Shown: piece by piece, positions 7,960 to 18,831 of the stretch
Position numbering within the stretch: position 1 is the first letter of the stretch
Layout: each line of letters starts with the position of its first letter
NCBI GenBank assembly: GCA_963846635.1
Contig: CAWJXM010000021.1
Location: 39,157-103,156 of the forward strand
Length of the DNA: 64,000 nt
Reading direction: 5' to 3'
Source: AP-15 sp963846635
GTDB lineage: Bacteria > Pseudomonadota > Alphaproteobacteria > ATCC43930 > CGMCC-115725
The notes under the pieces: model-generated
Database searches by the model: none
What the model was told of the DNA's origin: nothing
What the model saw: only the letters and a program-made list of their open reading frames with translations
Translations under genes and position numbers: made by a program

Positions 7960-9546
7960 TCAAGGGCTGGTCTCGATTATTGCAGTTTTTTGCGCTTTAG
8001 TTGAGGAGTTCTGACCAGTTCTCACCTTATCGGCGGATCCGGAGGTCGATTTTTGCACCAATCGCAGCTCACGTGCTCGGCTCAGACGCGCCCAGATCGC
8101 CGCGTCACGGTTATAAGGATCGCCGCGAAAGGCAACCGAGCCATCCGATTCGACAACCGCGGTGCGATAGACAATGAAAACCGGGAGCGGTTTTGGCAAG
8201 GCTCGCCGATATGTCCGATTGCTGTTGATCGCCTGGTCAATCGCTTGCGGGCTCTCGCCGAGCAATAAAGACGCCAATTCCCGCGGGTTTTCAACGCGCA
8301 CGCAGCCATGGCTCATCATCCGATAGGCGGCCTGGAAGCGCCATCGCTCCGGCGTGTCATGGAGGTAGACATCAAAGCGGTCGTTTATCTCGAATTTGAG
8401 CCGCCCGAGCGCGCTGTAAGGGCCAGCCTCCTGCTGCACCGCCATCGGGCCGCGCCACCGCATATGGTGTTCGGCCAGATAGTGATGATCCGCCGCGAGT
8501 TTTGGCAGGATTTCTTTTTTGACGATCGAGGGCGGTATATTCCAGGGCGGGTTGAACAGCACGGATTTGACGACCGATTGCAACTCGGGCGTCCGCTTGT
8601 CGATCTCGCCGATGACGACCCGTGTCGTAAACACCGGCACATTGTCGCGGAACAGCTGCAGCTGCGAGACCGCGGCATCCACAACGAGCCGATCACGCGG
8701 CAAATCGCGCGGCAGCCAACGCATCCGCTCGAGGTTGATCGCGATCTGCCGGGCGCGCCGCAACGCCTCGGCAACGCTGAGCCGCCGCACCGGGTCGTAG
8801 GCGCCGATCTCGGCCCCGGTGCCGCCTGATGCAGCTAGCGTCAGATAATCCGCATAGGCCCGGCGCATCGCAGCGTATTCAGGCGTATTCGGGGCAAGTG
8901 CTGCGATCATTTCTGCCGGGTCGGGCGCGGATATCGCGGCATCGATGACCGCGACGACATCGATCGGCTCCGGTCGGAGATCTTCATCGTCCGGGCGATC
9001 ACCAACCGGCACCGCGCCCTGCGCCAGCGCGTCGGCATAAGAAAGGATCGCATCGGACAGCAACAGATCACGGTCAATGGCTGATAGTGCTCGACCGCGC
9101 CCGCCCAGTGAGAGGGCGTGGAACGCGGCCGGATCGAGCCCTTGGCTATCGGCTCGCAGCACCTCCGCCCACAATGCGGCAGCAACATCTGAATGCTTGT
9201 CCCAGACGGTTTGCCAGCCATGCGCCGCATAAAATCGCCGTACCAGATGCTCGTGCAGCCGCTCGCCGGCGATCACGACATGGCTCGCCGGGTCGAGCCG
9301 GTTTTCGATCGCCGTGTCGCCTGCGAACGGCGTCAATGTCGGCGGAGTCGTGTTGATGTCGACCGGCGGGGCCGGAGGATCGGCAAGCGCCGGTGAGCAG
9401 AACAGCGCGAGCGCGACGAGCGCAATTGCCGGCACGCCGCTCCTCACCCGCTTTATGATGGCCCCGCGAACCCGGGGAGGATATCGCACCGCACCTCTCT
9501 CGCCGGGGGCCCCGGTCGTGTCATGCACCATCACGCCACAAGGCAA
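7960..9546 (-). CDS. murein L,D-transpeptidase, YcbB/LdtD-like
   Basis: Up to 528 residues. It has a signal-type hydrophobic segment (ALVALALFCSPALA) followed by a long N-terminal region and a YkuD catalytic domain. The active site HGCVRVENP carries the catalytic Cys, preceded by the conserved His region YRMMSHGC. Family members make 3-3 cross-links in peptidoglycan. The signal segment starts only about 35 residues in, so the true start is probably internal: GTG at 9435 (GAGGAG just upstream) or GTG about four codons before it. The gene is transcribed away from recQ. It is probably functionally linked to the downstream DUF882 peptidase. Confidence 0.88.
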   Translation of the reverse strand: MPCGVMVHDTTGAPGERGAVRYPPRVRGAIIKRVRSGVPAIALVALALFCSPALADPPAPPVDINTTPPTLTPFAGDTAIENRLDPASHVVIAGERLHEHLVRRFYAAHGWQTVWDKHSDVAAALWAEVLRADSQGLDPAAFHALSLGGRGRALSAIDRDLLLSDAILSYADALAQGAVPVGDRPDDEDLRPEPIDVVAVIDAAISAPDPAEMIAALAPNTPEYAAMRRAYADYLTLAASGGTGAEIGAYDPVRRLSVAEALRRARQIAINLERMRWLPRDLPRDRLVVDAAVSQLQLFRDNVPVFTTRVVIGEIDKRTPELQSVVKSVLFNPPWNIPPSIVKKEILPKLAADHHYLAEHHMRWRGPMAVQQEAGPYSALGRLKFEINDRFDVYLHDTPERWRFQAAYRMMSHGCVRVENPRELASLLLGESPQAIDQAINSNRTYRRALPKPLPVFIVYRTAVVESDGSVAFRGDPYNRDAAIWARLSRARELRLVQKSTSGSADKVRTGQNSSTKAQKTAIIETSP

Positions 9547-9623
9547 TCGACGGAATTTGCGATGTCCGATCGAGGGTTGTCCCGGCGTTCGTCGGCGGGG
9601 AGACTAGCACGGGCAAACCCTTT

Positions 9624-11582
<1,959 letters not shown>

Positions 11583-11638
11583 ACAATTTCGTAAAGTTCG
11601 GCTGCATGATCTCGGCGTTATCGCACATGGAGACCCAG

Positions 11639-11800
11639 ATGCTCGCGCTTTACACCAAATTCATCAGAGACAATGCTGGCGTGACGGCGATCGAATACGG
11701 CTTGATCGCAGTGCTGGTTGCCGTCGCCTGCATCGTCGCGTGGGACTTTCTCGGCACCAGCCTGCAAGCAGAGTTCAACTTTGTCGCAAGCAGCGTCTGA
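11639..11800 (+). CDS. Flp/Fap family type IVb pilin
   Basis: 53 residues from ATG 11639, chosen because GGAGA lies 5 bases upstream; an ATG at 11606 would add an unconserved leader. The protein has a short basic start, the Flp signature GVTAIEYGLIAVL with Glu and Tyr after the Ala-Ile, and one hydrophobic helix. Flp pilins are cut by TadV after the leader and assembled by the Tad machine for tight surface adherence. No tad genes are in the window, so this is an orphan pilin gene, as often seen in alphaproteobacteria. Confidence 0.88.
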   Translation: MLALYTKFIRDNAGVTAIEYGLIAVLVAVACIVAWDFLGTSLQAEFNFVASSV

Positions 11801-11974
11801 CGCACCGGCTCGGCAGTGTTCGTAACCGGGGGCGCTCGCCTCGAACCTTGGCAAGCGAGCGCCCGACGTCGAACGGATGATTTTGCGGGCGTGATCGTGT
11901 GCCAGCTTGCGAGGTCGGAGTCGCCGCTGCCACTTGGGACGACAATCATGGCGACAGTCTCGTGAGTACTTATC

Positions 11975-12037
11975 GCCGATGACCTTGGGGTGACGGCAAT
12001 CGAGTATGCGCTAATAGAAAGCATAATTGCGATCTCG
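11975..12037 (+). pseudogene. remnant of a second Flp pilin
   Basis: Twenty-one codons read ADDLGVTAIEYALIESIIAI, plainly matching the pilin signature of the gene just upstream. There is no start or membrane helix around it, and the reading ends in unrelated sequence. It is best read as the decayed end of a tandem duplication of the pilin gene. The whole 760 bases between the intact pilin and the GT87 remnant hold no other gene. Confidence 0.65.
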
Positions 12038-12159
12038 CGATCGCGAAAAGCCCTCAATCGGCCATTCCGTCAGCGGCTTCATCACTTCTGTGACAACGGC
12101 AGTAAAGCCTTAAGGACTATTGTCTAACTCAAAGAATCGGGCAGGATCAACAAGTCAAT

Positions 12160-12233
12160 CGTCATTCTCGCGAAAGCCGGAACCCAGGGCCGAAGCCGCA
12201 GCGGTGGCCCCTGGCCCCCGCTTTCGCGAGGCC
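12160..12233. repeat. palindromic repeat (CGTCATTCCCGCGAAAGCGGGAACCCAG type, diverged)
   Basis: Arms GTCATTCTCGCGAAAGCCGG and CCCCCGCTTTCGCGAG pair, with CCAGGGCC facing GGCCCCTGG inside. Same family as the copies at 32538-32635 and 63890-63962. No coding role. Confidence 0.7.
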
Positions 12234-12454
12234 ACAAATAACATGGTAGTAGCTGGGCTCGAGATTTTTGGGTTAGATACTAGTACGACTGGCAAAATTG
12301 GACGTTTTTCGAGCGTATCCCGGGCCGGCGGCCAGGTGACGATCGGGTGCCGTGCTCATAGTCTCGGCTGTGGGCGGCGAAAAAATTATAATTGAAGGGG
12401 TCGCCTGCTCGCTTCACGCGTCAGGCTTTCGAACAATCGAGAGATTTGACGCGG

Positions 12455-12511
12455 CAATGCCAATGATGTCGACTGAGCTCGACCAATGCCAATGATGTCG
12501 ACTGAGCTCGA
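12455..12511. repeat. 28-bp tandem duplication
   Basis: The 28-base unit beginning CAATGCCAATGATGTCGACT occurs at 12455-12482 and again at 12484-12511, identical, with one base between. It lies just upstream of the GT87 remnant and looks like a recent local duplication. Confidence 0.85.
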
Positions 12512-12561
12512 TCTGACGGCGAGGGCCGGTCGGCCGAACTCTCATCGCTGCTCACCAAGGC

Positions 12562-13742
12562 ATGCCTCATTTTCCTCGTGCTCGAGGAGCGGTGTTTTTG
12601 TTTTTTGTTGCCGGCACTCACGGGTTGGTCGTGCCATTGACGCGGCCGATCAGCACCGATTTTGTCAGCTTCTACGCGGCTGGCAACTTGGCGGACGCCG
12701 GCAGCTCTGTCGCTCGCTTACGATCGGGCCGCCCACTATACCGCCGAACAGAGCGCCACCCAGGCCGGGATGGTTATAACTTCTTTTACTACCCGCCCCC
12801 GTATTTTGCTGGTGTGCGCTGCACTGGCTCGTCTGCCGTACTTGGCGGCCTTTATCGGGTTCGAGACGATCAGCCTGGCCTTTTATATATTCATCGTGCG
12901 GCGCATTCTCGGGAGTCGCGGGTCGGAAGATCCTGGTTCCGATCATCGCGTTCCCGCCAGTGTTGTGGACCGTCGGCTTAGGGCAGAACGGGTTTCTTAC
13001 CGCCGGCCTATTCGGCGCTGCAACACTACTGCTCGATCGCCGGCCGTTTGCTGCCGGCCTGCTGTTCGGCGCCCTCGCTTGCAAGCCACATTTCGCGTTG
13101 CTGGTGCCTGTGGCGCTCGCCGCCGGCGGCCGCTGGCGGATATTCCTGGGGGCGCTGATCTCCACCGTTGCCTTATGTCTGCTGTCGCTGATCGTTTTCG
13201 GCTGGCAGACTTGGCACGATTTTCTAATCGCTGCGGCCGCGTCCCGCAATGTTTATGCCACGGGGCAGATTCATTTTGGCGGCTTTGTCACCCCGTTTGG
13301 CGGGGCGATGCTGCTAGGCGCCACACCGGCGGCAGCGGCAATCCTGCAGGCCGCCGCCTCGGGGGTAGCAGCCGGCTTTGTTGCTCTCGTGTGGCGGCGC
13401 AATCCGGCGCTGCCGCTGCGCGCCGCGAGCCTCGTTGCGGCGACCCTCGTTGCAGTGCCGTTGGCGCTTTTTTACGATCTTGTTCTCGGCGGGGTGGCCG
13501 CCGCCTGGCTGTTACGCGCCGATAGCGAGCACCGCTTGGGCGAGTGGGGGAAGGCGACTTTGGGCGGGCTTTATTTGCTGTGCCTCGACCCACGCGGGAT
13601 GGCAATCGACTGGCACCTGCCGATTGCCACCTTCATTGCGTTGGCTCTGATGATCTTGGTTGCTGTGGTAGCGCTTCACTACTCAGGTTTGCCGGCAAAG
13701 ATGCCATCGCCGGGCGCGGGCCGAAGTCTCCAGCCACCGTGA
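12562..13742 (+). pseudogene. GT87-type (DUF2029) membrane mannosyltransferase-like, multiply frameshifted
   Basis: The intact family are integral membrane glycosyltransferases using polyprenyl-phosphate sugars. Here the protein must be read across frames: TDFVSFYAAGNLADAGS in one, SLAYDRAAHYTAEQSATQAG in a second, GYNFFYYPPP back in the first, LLVCAALARLPYLAAF in the second, then VLWTVGLGQNGFLTAGLFGA to the stop at 13742 in a third. At least four single-base shifts lie between 12700 and 12960. The last 260 residues are an open frame with about seven hydrophobic helices, including the family segment ACKPHFALLVP. The first ATG of the original is uncertain. Confidence 0.7.
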
Positions 13743-13768
13743 GCGGCCTGCGGCGAACATGGCGCGGG

Positions 13769-14017
13769 TTATTCGCGCCGCGGGCGGCCCCGGTACTGCT
13801 GCAAGCGCGTCGACCGCAGCCCGGGTAGACCGTGCGTCTCATAGGCTTGTTGCCAGCTGATGAACTCTTCCTCCGTTAACTGATAGCGGCGGCAGGCCTC
13901 CTCGCGGGTTAAGACGCCGTTGGCGACAGCGGTCACCACTGCTGCTTTGCGCCGTATCGTCCAGCGTTTGACGTTGGGCGGCGGCAATTCGGGTGTGGGG
14001 CGCGGCGGCTCAGCCAT
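13769..14017 (-). CDS. sciP: SciP-type CtrA inhibitor (DUF1153)
   Basis: 82 residues from ATG 14017. This is the DUF1153 family whose Caulobacter member SciP binds CtrA and blocks it from activating its promoters. The signature LPPPNVKRWTIRRKAAVV, then the helix-turn-helix LTREEACRRYQLTEEEFISWQ and the end GLPGLRSTRLQQYR are all present. The frame is open to 14143 and includes two copies of SEAVPE made by an 18-base tandem repeat, so a longer start cannot be excluded. Upstream lie three GTTAAT half-sites that resemble CtrA-binding sequences, matching CtrA control of sciP in Caulobacter. Confidence 0.85.
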   Translation of the reverse strand: MAEPPRPTPELPPPNVKRWTIRRKAAVVTAVANGVLTREEACRRYQLTEEEFISWQQAYETHGLPGLRSTRLQQYRGRPRRE

Positions 14018-14311
14018 CGCCGAACCACCTATCGGTCCGCCAAGGACCGGGTCTGCCAGACCGCGATCCCGCTGCTCGGGCACGGCTTCCGATTCGGGCA
14101 CGGCTTCCGATTCCATGTTCTTTTTGATCCATATGCTGCGCACTCTCGACCCGCTCGCGGCGATTTCCGAAGGAACCGGCCGTGCCTATCGCCTTGTGTC
14201 GAGGATCGCTCAATCATCAGCGGGTTCTCACAACCGGGCGCGCCAACTATTGGCGCTTTCTGTTCGGCCGTGAATTACGCCTATTCGACAAAATCCTCCA
14301 TGATATTGATC

Positions 14312-14358
14312 GTTAATTTGCACCAAATAATTGGTTAATTTGTAGATGTTTGGTTAAT
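14312..14358 (-). promoter_or_regulatory. three CtrA-like half-sites upstream of sciP
   Basis: GTTAAT occurs at 14312-14317, 14334-14339 and 14353-14358, spaced 22 and 19 bases (about two helical turns). Read toward sciP two of them are ATTAACCAA, close to the CtrA half-site TTAACCAT. They sit in an AT-rich pocket about 300 bases before sciP. Apart from this the 570 bases from 14144 to 14715 hold nothing I recognise. Confidence 0.4.
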
Positions 14359-14715
14359 GCTGTTCCGGCTGCCAGCAAGCAATCATTACTGCTGTCAAAC
14401 CTCTTTGCGATGACCACATCAGCTTGGAAGTCCGCAAGGCGTCATCACCGGCGGCCACGGTTCAACCAAAGCAACTTTGTGATTATTGCCGTCGGATCGC
14501 GGTAATATCCGCTGGGCGGCGGACGATCATGACCGTCAGGCCGAGAGGCGGATGCCTTGACAATCGAATGCGGCGCTGAACTTTGTCAGACCCCTGGTAG
14601 GACAGCTCTGACCGGGCTGCGGGGTCGCGCCCCTGCTCGGGCTGGGTGAATCACCGGCAAGCCCCGCGCGGACCGTTCCCCGTGGCCATGCACAGCGACC
14701 CGGCCGAGCGCATGA

Positions 14716-15555
14716 TCAACCCGTTCGGTTCGGCGATCGTGCACCGCGGATGCCGGTGGCGAGGGCGCTGACATCAGCCAAAACGGCATCGACAAGACCA
14801 GGCTTGGCCCGCCCATTCGGATCGAGGTTAAGCGCCAAGCGCTGAACCAGCGCCGAACCGACGACCGCGGCATCCGCGGCGCACGCAACTGCCGCGGCTT
14901 GCTCGGGGTTCTTGATGCCAAAACCGACCACGACCGGCAAATCGGTAAACCGCCGCAGCCGCTCGACCGCAGCCGCCACTTCGGCCGAGTCGGCCGAGCG
15001 CGTGCCGGTAATCCCGGCGATCGCGACATAATAGATAAAGCCGCCGGCACCGCGGATGATCGACGGCAGCCGCTTTTCGTCGCTGGTCGGCGTCGCCAGC
15101 CGGATCACATCGAGGCCCGCGGCGCGCGCTGGCCCGGTCAGTTCGGAATCCTCTTCGGGCGGCAGATCGACGATGATCACGCCATCGACTCCAGCCGCTA
15201 CGGCATCGTACGCGAAAGCCTCGGCGCCATAGCGATAGATCGGGTTGTAGTAGCCCATCAGCACGATTGGCGTCGTGTCGTCGTCGCGGCGCAGGGCGCG
15301 GACCATGCCCAAGGTGCGACGCAGCGTCATGCCGGCCTTCAAGGCGCGCTGGCCCGCGTCCTGGATTACCGGACCATCCGCCATCGGATCGGAGAAGGGC
15401 ATGCCGATTTCGATCAGGTCGGCACCCGCCGCGGCGAGACCGGCAAACAGCCGGGTCGAGGTGTCGGGATCGGGATCACCCGCCGTCAAATAGGTGACGA
15501 GGCCGGCCCGTCCTTCGGCTCGCAGCGCTGCAAAGCGCTTTTCGATGCGGCTCAT
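14716..15555 (-). CDS. trpA: tryptophan synthase alpha chain
   Basis: 279 residues. Cleaves indole-3-glycerol phosphate to indole, which passes to TrpB. The motif LIEIGMPFSDPMADGPVIQ carries the catalytic Glu, and VDGVIIVDLPPEE the catalytic Asp; the phosphate-binding VVGFGIKNPEQ follows. Start ATG 15555 has GTGAGGGG immediately upstream, and these bases belong to a palindromic repeat (15557-15633), so the repeat seems to supply the ribosome site. Last gene of the cluster trpF-DUF2332-trpB-trpA. The usual downstream accD is absent. Confidence 0.96.
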   Translation of the reverse strand: MSRIEKRFAALRAEGRAGLVTYLTAGDPDPDTSTRLFAGLAAAGADLIEIGMPFSDPMADGPVIQDAGQRALKAGMTLRRTLGMVRALRRDDDTTPIVLMGYYNPIYRYGAEAFAYDAVAAGVDGVIIVDLPPEEDSELTGPARAAGLDVIRLATPTSDEKRLPSIIRGAGGFIYYVAIAGITGTRSADSAEVAAAVERLRRFTDLPVVVGFGIKNPEQAAAVACAADAAVVGSALVQRLALNLDPNGRAKPGLVDAVLADVSALATGIRGARSPNRTG

Positions 15556-15556
15556 C

Positions 15557-15633
15557 GCCCCTCACCCTCCCGCGGCTTCGCCACGGGTCCATCCCTCTCC
15601 CCGCTTGCGGGGAGAGGGAGGGGGGTGAGGGGC
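15557..15633. repeat. palindromic repeat abutting the trpA start
   Basis: Outer arms GCCCCTCACCCTCCC and GGGAGGGGGGTGAGGGGC pair, and a second stem CCCTCTCCCCGC / GCGGGGAGAGGG lies inside. It fills most of the trpB-trpA gap and ends one base before the trpA ATG. On the minus strand it places GAGGGG 3-4 bases before that ATG. Confidence 0.8.
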
Positions 15634-15662
15634 CTGTGTGCCGGCGCCGATGTAATAGCGGG

Positions 15663-16877
15663 TCACAGCTTCACTCCGAGATGCTCGGCGACCGCGAAAA
15701 TATCCTTGTCGCCGCGCCCGCACATATTCATCACGATCAGATGATCGCGCGGCAGACCGGGGGCGATCTTGGCGACATGGGCGAGCGCGTGCGCCGGCTC
15801 CAATGCCGGGATGATGCCTTCGAGGCGGCTCGCCAGCTGAAACGCCTTGAGCGCCTCGCGGTCGGTGATCGCGACATATTGGACGCGTTCCAAATCGTGC
15901 AACCAGGCGTGTTCGGGGCCGATGCCGGGGTAATCGAGCCCGGCCGAGATCGAGTGCGCGTCGCGGATCTGCCCGTTCTCGTCCTGCAGTAGGTAGGTGC
16001 GGTTGCCATGCAGGACGCCGGGCATGCCGCCGTTGAGCGAGGCCGCATGCAACCCGGTCTCGATACCGTGGCCGCCGGCCTCGACGCCGATCATTGCGAC
16101 CTCCGGGTCGTCGAGAAATGGGTGGAACAGCCCCATCGCGTTCGAACCACCGCCGATGCACGCCACCAAGGTATCGGGCAACCGGCCCTCGGCCTTGAGC
16201 AATTGCTCGCGGGTTTCGCGGCCGATCACCGATTGAAAGTCGCGCACCATCGCCGGATAGGGATGCGGGCCGGCAACCGTCCCGATCACGTAAAACGTAT
16301 CCTCGACATGGGCCACCCAGTCGCGCAGGGCCTCGTTCATTGCATCCTTGAGCGTCGCCGTGCCCGAATGCACCGGTATGACTTCGGCGCCGAGCAATTT
16401 CATGCGGAACACATTGGGCTTTTGCCGCTCGATGTCGGTGGCGCCCATATAGACGACGCAAGGCAGGTCAAAGAGCGCGCAGGCGGTCGCGGTCGCCACC
16501 CCGTGCTGCCCGGCACCGGTTTCGGCGATGATGCGGCGCTTGTCCATGCGGCGCGCCAGCAAGGTTTGCCCGAGCACGTTGTTGATCTTGTGCGCCCCGG
16601 TGTGGTTGAGCTCGTCGCGCTTCAGATAGAGCTTGGCGCCGCCGAAATGCCGGGTCAGCCGCTCGGCGAAATAGAGCGGGCTCGGCCGCCCGACATAATG
16701 TTCGAGGTAGTAATCGAGCTCGCGCTGAAAGCCCGGGTCGCGGCGGGCGTCGTCATAAGCCGCCTCGACCGCGAGGACCAACGGCATCAAGGTCTCGGCG
16801 ACAAAGCGACCGCCGTAAATGCCAAAATGCCCGCGCTCGTCGGGCCCGCCGCGAAACGTATTTGGTACCTGCATCAT
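15663..16877 (-). CDS. trpB: tryptophan synthase beta chain
   Basis: About 404 residues. Condenses indole with serine using pyridoxal phosphate. The PLP lysine is in HTGAHKINN, the phosphate loop is CIGGGSNAMGLF, and the start NTFRGGPDERGHFGIYGGRF is typical. ATG 16877 (MMQVPNTF) is chosen because family proteins start there; an in-frame ATG pair about 30 bases further upstream has GGAGGG before it and could be used instead. The open frame runs back to 17033 without family similarity. Followed by trpA after a palindromic repeat. Confidence 0.95.
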   Translation of the reverse strand: MMQVPNTFRGGPDERGHFGIYGGRFVAETLMPLVLAVEAAYDDARRDPGFQRELDYYLEHYVGRPSPLYFAERLTRHFGGAKLYLKRDELNHTGAHKINNVLGQTLLARRMDKRRIIAETGAGQHGVATATACALFDLPCVVYMGATDIERQKPNVFRMKLLGAEVIPVHSGTATLKDAMNEALRDWVAHVEDTFYVIGTVAGPHPYPAMVRDFQSVIGRETREQLLKAEGRLPDTLVACIGGGSNAMGLFHPFLDDPEVAMIGVEAGGHGIETGLHAASLNGGMPGVLHGNRTYLLQDENGQIRDAHSISAGLDYPGIGPEHAWLHDLERVQYVAITDREALKAFQLASRLEGIIPALEPAHALAHVAKIAPGLPRDHLIVMNMCGRGDKDIFAVAEHLGVKL

Positions 16878-17037
16878 CCTTCCTCTCGGCCCCGGAGCAT
16901 GCATCATGGAGCCCTCCGGGGCACGCAGAAACTCGGCTCTCGGCTGCGGGGGCGGCCTTGCGACACGCTCGAATCTCGGCTCGCTCCAGCGCCGCTCGCC
17001 AAGCAAGAGATGGAATGCCGATCGCCGACACAATTGC

Positions 17038-18042
17038 TCAGCCGTTCGGGAGCCATTCGTGATCGGCGATCCACTCGAGCGCCGCGCCGTGTGGATCGGT
17101 CCAAGCTACCGGGGCACCATTCACCGACATCAGGAACTGACCCTGAATGCGGGCCGATTCGGATCGGCTGCCGATTTCCGGAAAGACCTGTGGGGATTCG
17201 TTCGAGATCCAATAAGAGCACAATGAAGTGACGCGTCGAGCAAAAGCCTGCCTTTCCGCGCGATCGGCAACATAGGCGAGGACCGCGGTATGAAAGACCA
17301 CGAGGGTGGCGGTAGCAGGGGCCTCGCCGCAGAGCCGACGAAGATCATCGCCTCGCAGATCGCCCTTCACAATTCGCGGCCGGTATGCCGCGGTGATGCG
17401 CAGAGCGGACCGGAGATTTGCAAGCCGCGTTGTCTGCTCAGGCCAGACCAGCGCTTCCAGCCAGCTCACCTGCGAGGGATCCGCGGCGTCGACCGGGTTG
17501 AGGTCGAGGCCGGCCCGCCAGACGACCCGCGGCATCGCCTTGGGCAGCGGCGCCGTTGCGTTCGTCGCGCAGCTGAACACTGGGTACACGATGCCCGTTT
17601 CCAAAGGGAGGATCAGCCGCCCGCCGTAATCGTAGCCGTAGCAATCGGGGAGCAGACACAGCCCTGCAGATGCGCCGACCTCGATCAGCGCGAGGGGCTG
17701 CGGCAAGCGCGCGAGCACCGGCAACAGGGGGGCGCATCTTGCAGGCTCGTTGGTCTGCGTCGAGCGCGCCAGCATGACCGAGCGAACAGCATCAGCATTG
17801 GCCAACAGATTGGCGCGGAACCGAGGCCAGTCCTCGGGTGCGCCAAACAGGTGGCGCATCGCGGCAAGCAGCAGGTTTGGCTGCCGTTTCTCGCGCGGCA
17901 AGCCCATCAGGAAGTCGAGCGTGGCGGCGTCGCCTGCAACTGCCCGCGCCAGCGCTTCGTAAAGCGGAGAGCGACCCCTGGCCTCCGTCTCGGCAAAGCG
18001 CAGGTATTGGACCGAAAGGGCGGCACGCTCGGGTTCACTCAT
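17038..18042 (-). CDS. DUF2332 family protein
   Basis: 334 residues from ATG 18042 (an in-frame ATG at 18087 is less likely). DUF2332 proteins are widespread and of unknown function. The segment PLALIEVGASAGLCLLPDCYGY resembles the glycine loop of Rossmann methyltransferases, followed later by VVFHTAVLAYV, so an SAM-dependent methyltransferase-like fold is plausible but unproven. The gene sits between trpF and trpB in the same direction, an unusual insertion into a cluster that is otherwise contiguous in alphaproteobacteria. Confidence 0.8.
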   Translation of the reverse strand: MSEPERAALSVQYLRFAETEARGRSPLYEALARAVAGDAATLDFLMGLPREKRQPNLLLAAMRHLFGAPEDWPRFRANLLANADAVRSVMLARSTQTNEPARCAPLLPVLARLPQPLALIEVGASAGLCLLPDCYGYDYGGRLILPLETGIVYPVFSCATNATAPLPKAMPRVVWRAGLDLNPVDAADPSQVSWLEALVWPEQTTRLANLRSALRITAAYRPRIVKGDLRGDDLRRLCGEAPATATLVVFHTAVLAYVADRAERQAFARRVTSLCSYWISNESPQVFPEIGSRSESARIQGQFLMSVNGAPVAWTDPHGAALEWIADHEWLPNG

Positions 18043-18175
18043 ATTGCGGTTGGGCCTCGCCTCTCGCCGCTCACGGCGTCCAAACACACCGGCAGGGAGC
18101 GAGCTGTCACGGAAGCATCGCCTCCTGTTGTGGGTCGCTGATTGTTGGTCGGCCCGGCGCCGAATCTCGCCTCTG

Positions 18176-18823
18176 TCATTGAAGGGCGCGGGCGGCGGTG
18201 AGAAAGGCGCGGATCTTGGCAGGGTCTTTTACCCCGGGGCGGCTTTCGACACCGGAGGACACATCGACGATCACCGCCCCCGAGGCGCCAACAGCCTCGG
18301 GCAGGATGTCGGCGGTCAGCCCGCCGGAAAGCATCCAGGGCAGCCGCCATGCCTGGCCGGCGATCAATCCCCAATCGAAGGCGAGACCGTTGCCGCCGGG
18401 CAAGGCGTTCGGCCGCCGCGGCGGCTTGGCGTCGAATAACAACAAATCGGCGACGCTTTCGTAAGAGGCCGCAGTATCGACATCGCCTTCGTCGGCGATC
18501 GCAACCGCTTTGATGATGTGGCATCCAAACCGCGCCCTAGCTTCGGCTACCCGTTCGGCGCTCTCGTGGCCGTGGAGTTGCAGCATATCGAGCGACATTG
18601 CGTCGAGAACCGCGGCGATCGCATTGTCATCCGCGTTGACAAACAGCCCGACCCGCACGACGCCCGCCGGGACCCCGGCGCATAGCCTTGCCGCGCGCTG
18701 CGGCGTTACCGCCCGGGGGCTTGGCGGATAAAAGACGAATCCGAGATAGGCGGCCCCACCCTCGACCGCGGCTGCAACCCCCGCTTCGCTCGTCAGCCCG
18801 CAAATCTTGGCGGCAACACCCAT
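18176..18823 (-). CDS. trpF: phosphoribosylanthranilate isomerase
   Basis: 215 residues. Catalyses the Amadori rearrangement in tryptophan synthesis. The start KICGLTSEAGVAAAVEGGA contains the catalytic Cys; DMLQLHGHES and ILPEAVGASGAVIVDVSSGVE carry the substrate-binding loop and catalytic Asp. Head of the minus-strand trp cluster, starting only 8 bases after the phaR stop, so phaR and trpF may overlap in transcription. Confidence 0.95.
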   Translation of the reverse strand: MGVAAKICGLTSEAGVAAAVEGGAAYLGFVFYPPSPRAVTPQRAARLCAGVPAGVVRVGLFVNADDNAIAAVLDAMSLDMLQLHGHESAERVAEARARFGCHIIKAVAIADEGDVDTAASYESVADLLLFDAKPPRRPNALPGGNGLAFDWGLIAGQAWRLPWMLSGGLTADILPEAVGASGAVIVDVSSGVESRPGVKDPAKIRAFLTAARALQ

Positions 18824-18831
18824 TGCCGCCG

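Noticed and set aside
11650..12057. Minus-strand frame across the Flp pilin region
   Set aside because: Its sequence is just the complement of the pilin and of the decayed second pilin.
12120..12395. 91-codon frame near 12.2 kb
   Set aside because: Most of it is the palindromic repeat at 12160-12233.
16008..17231. 407-codon frame on the plus strand opposite trpB
   Set aside because: Shadow of trpB with no recognisable motif or start signal.
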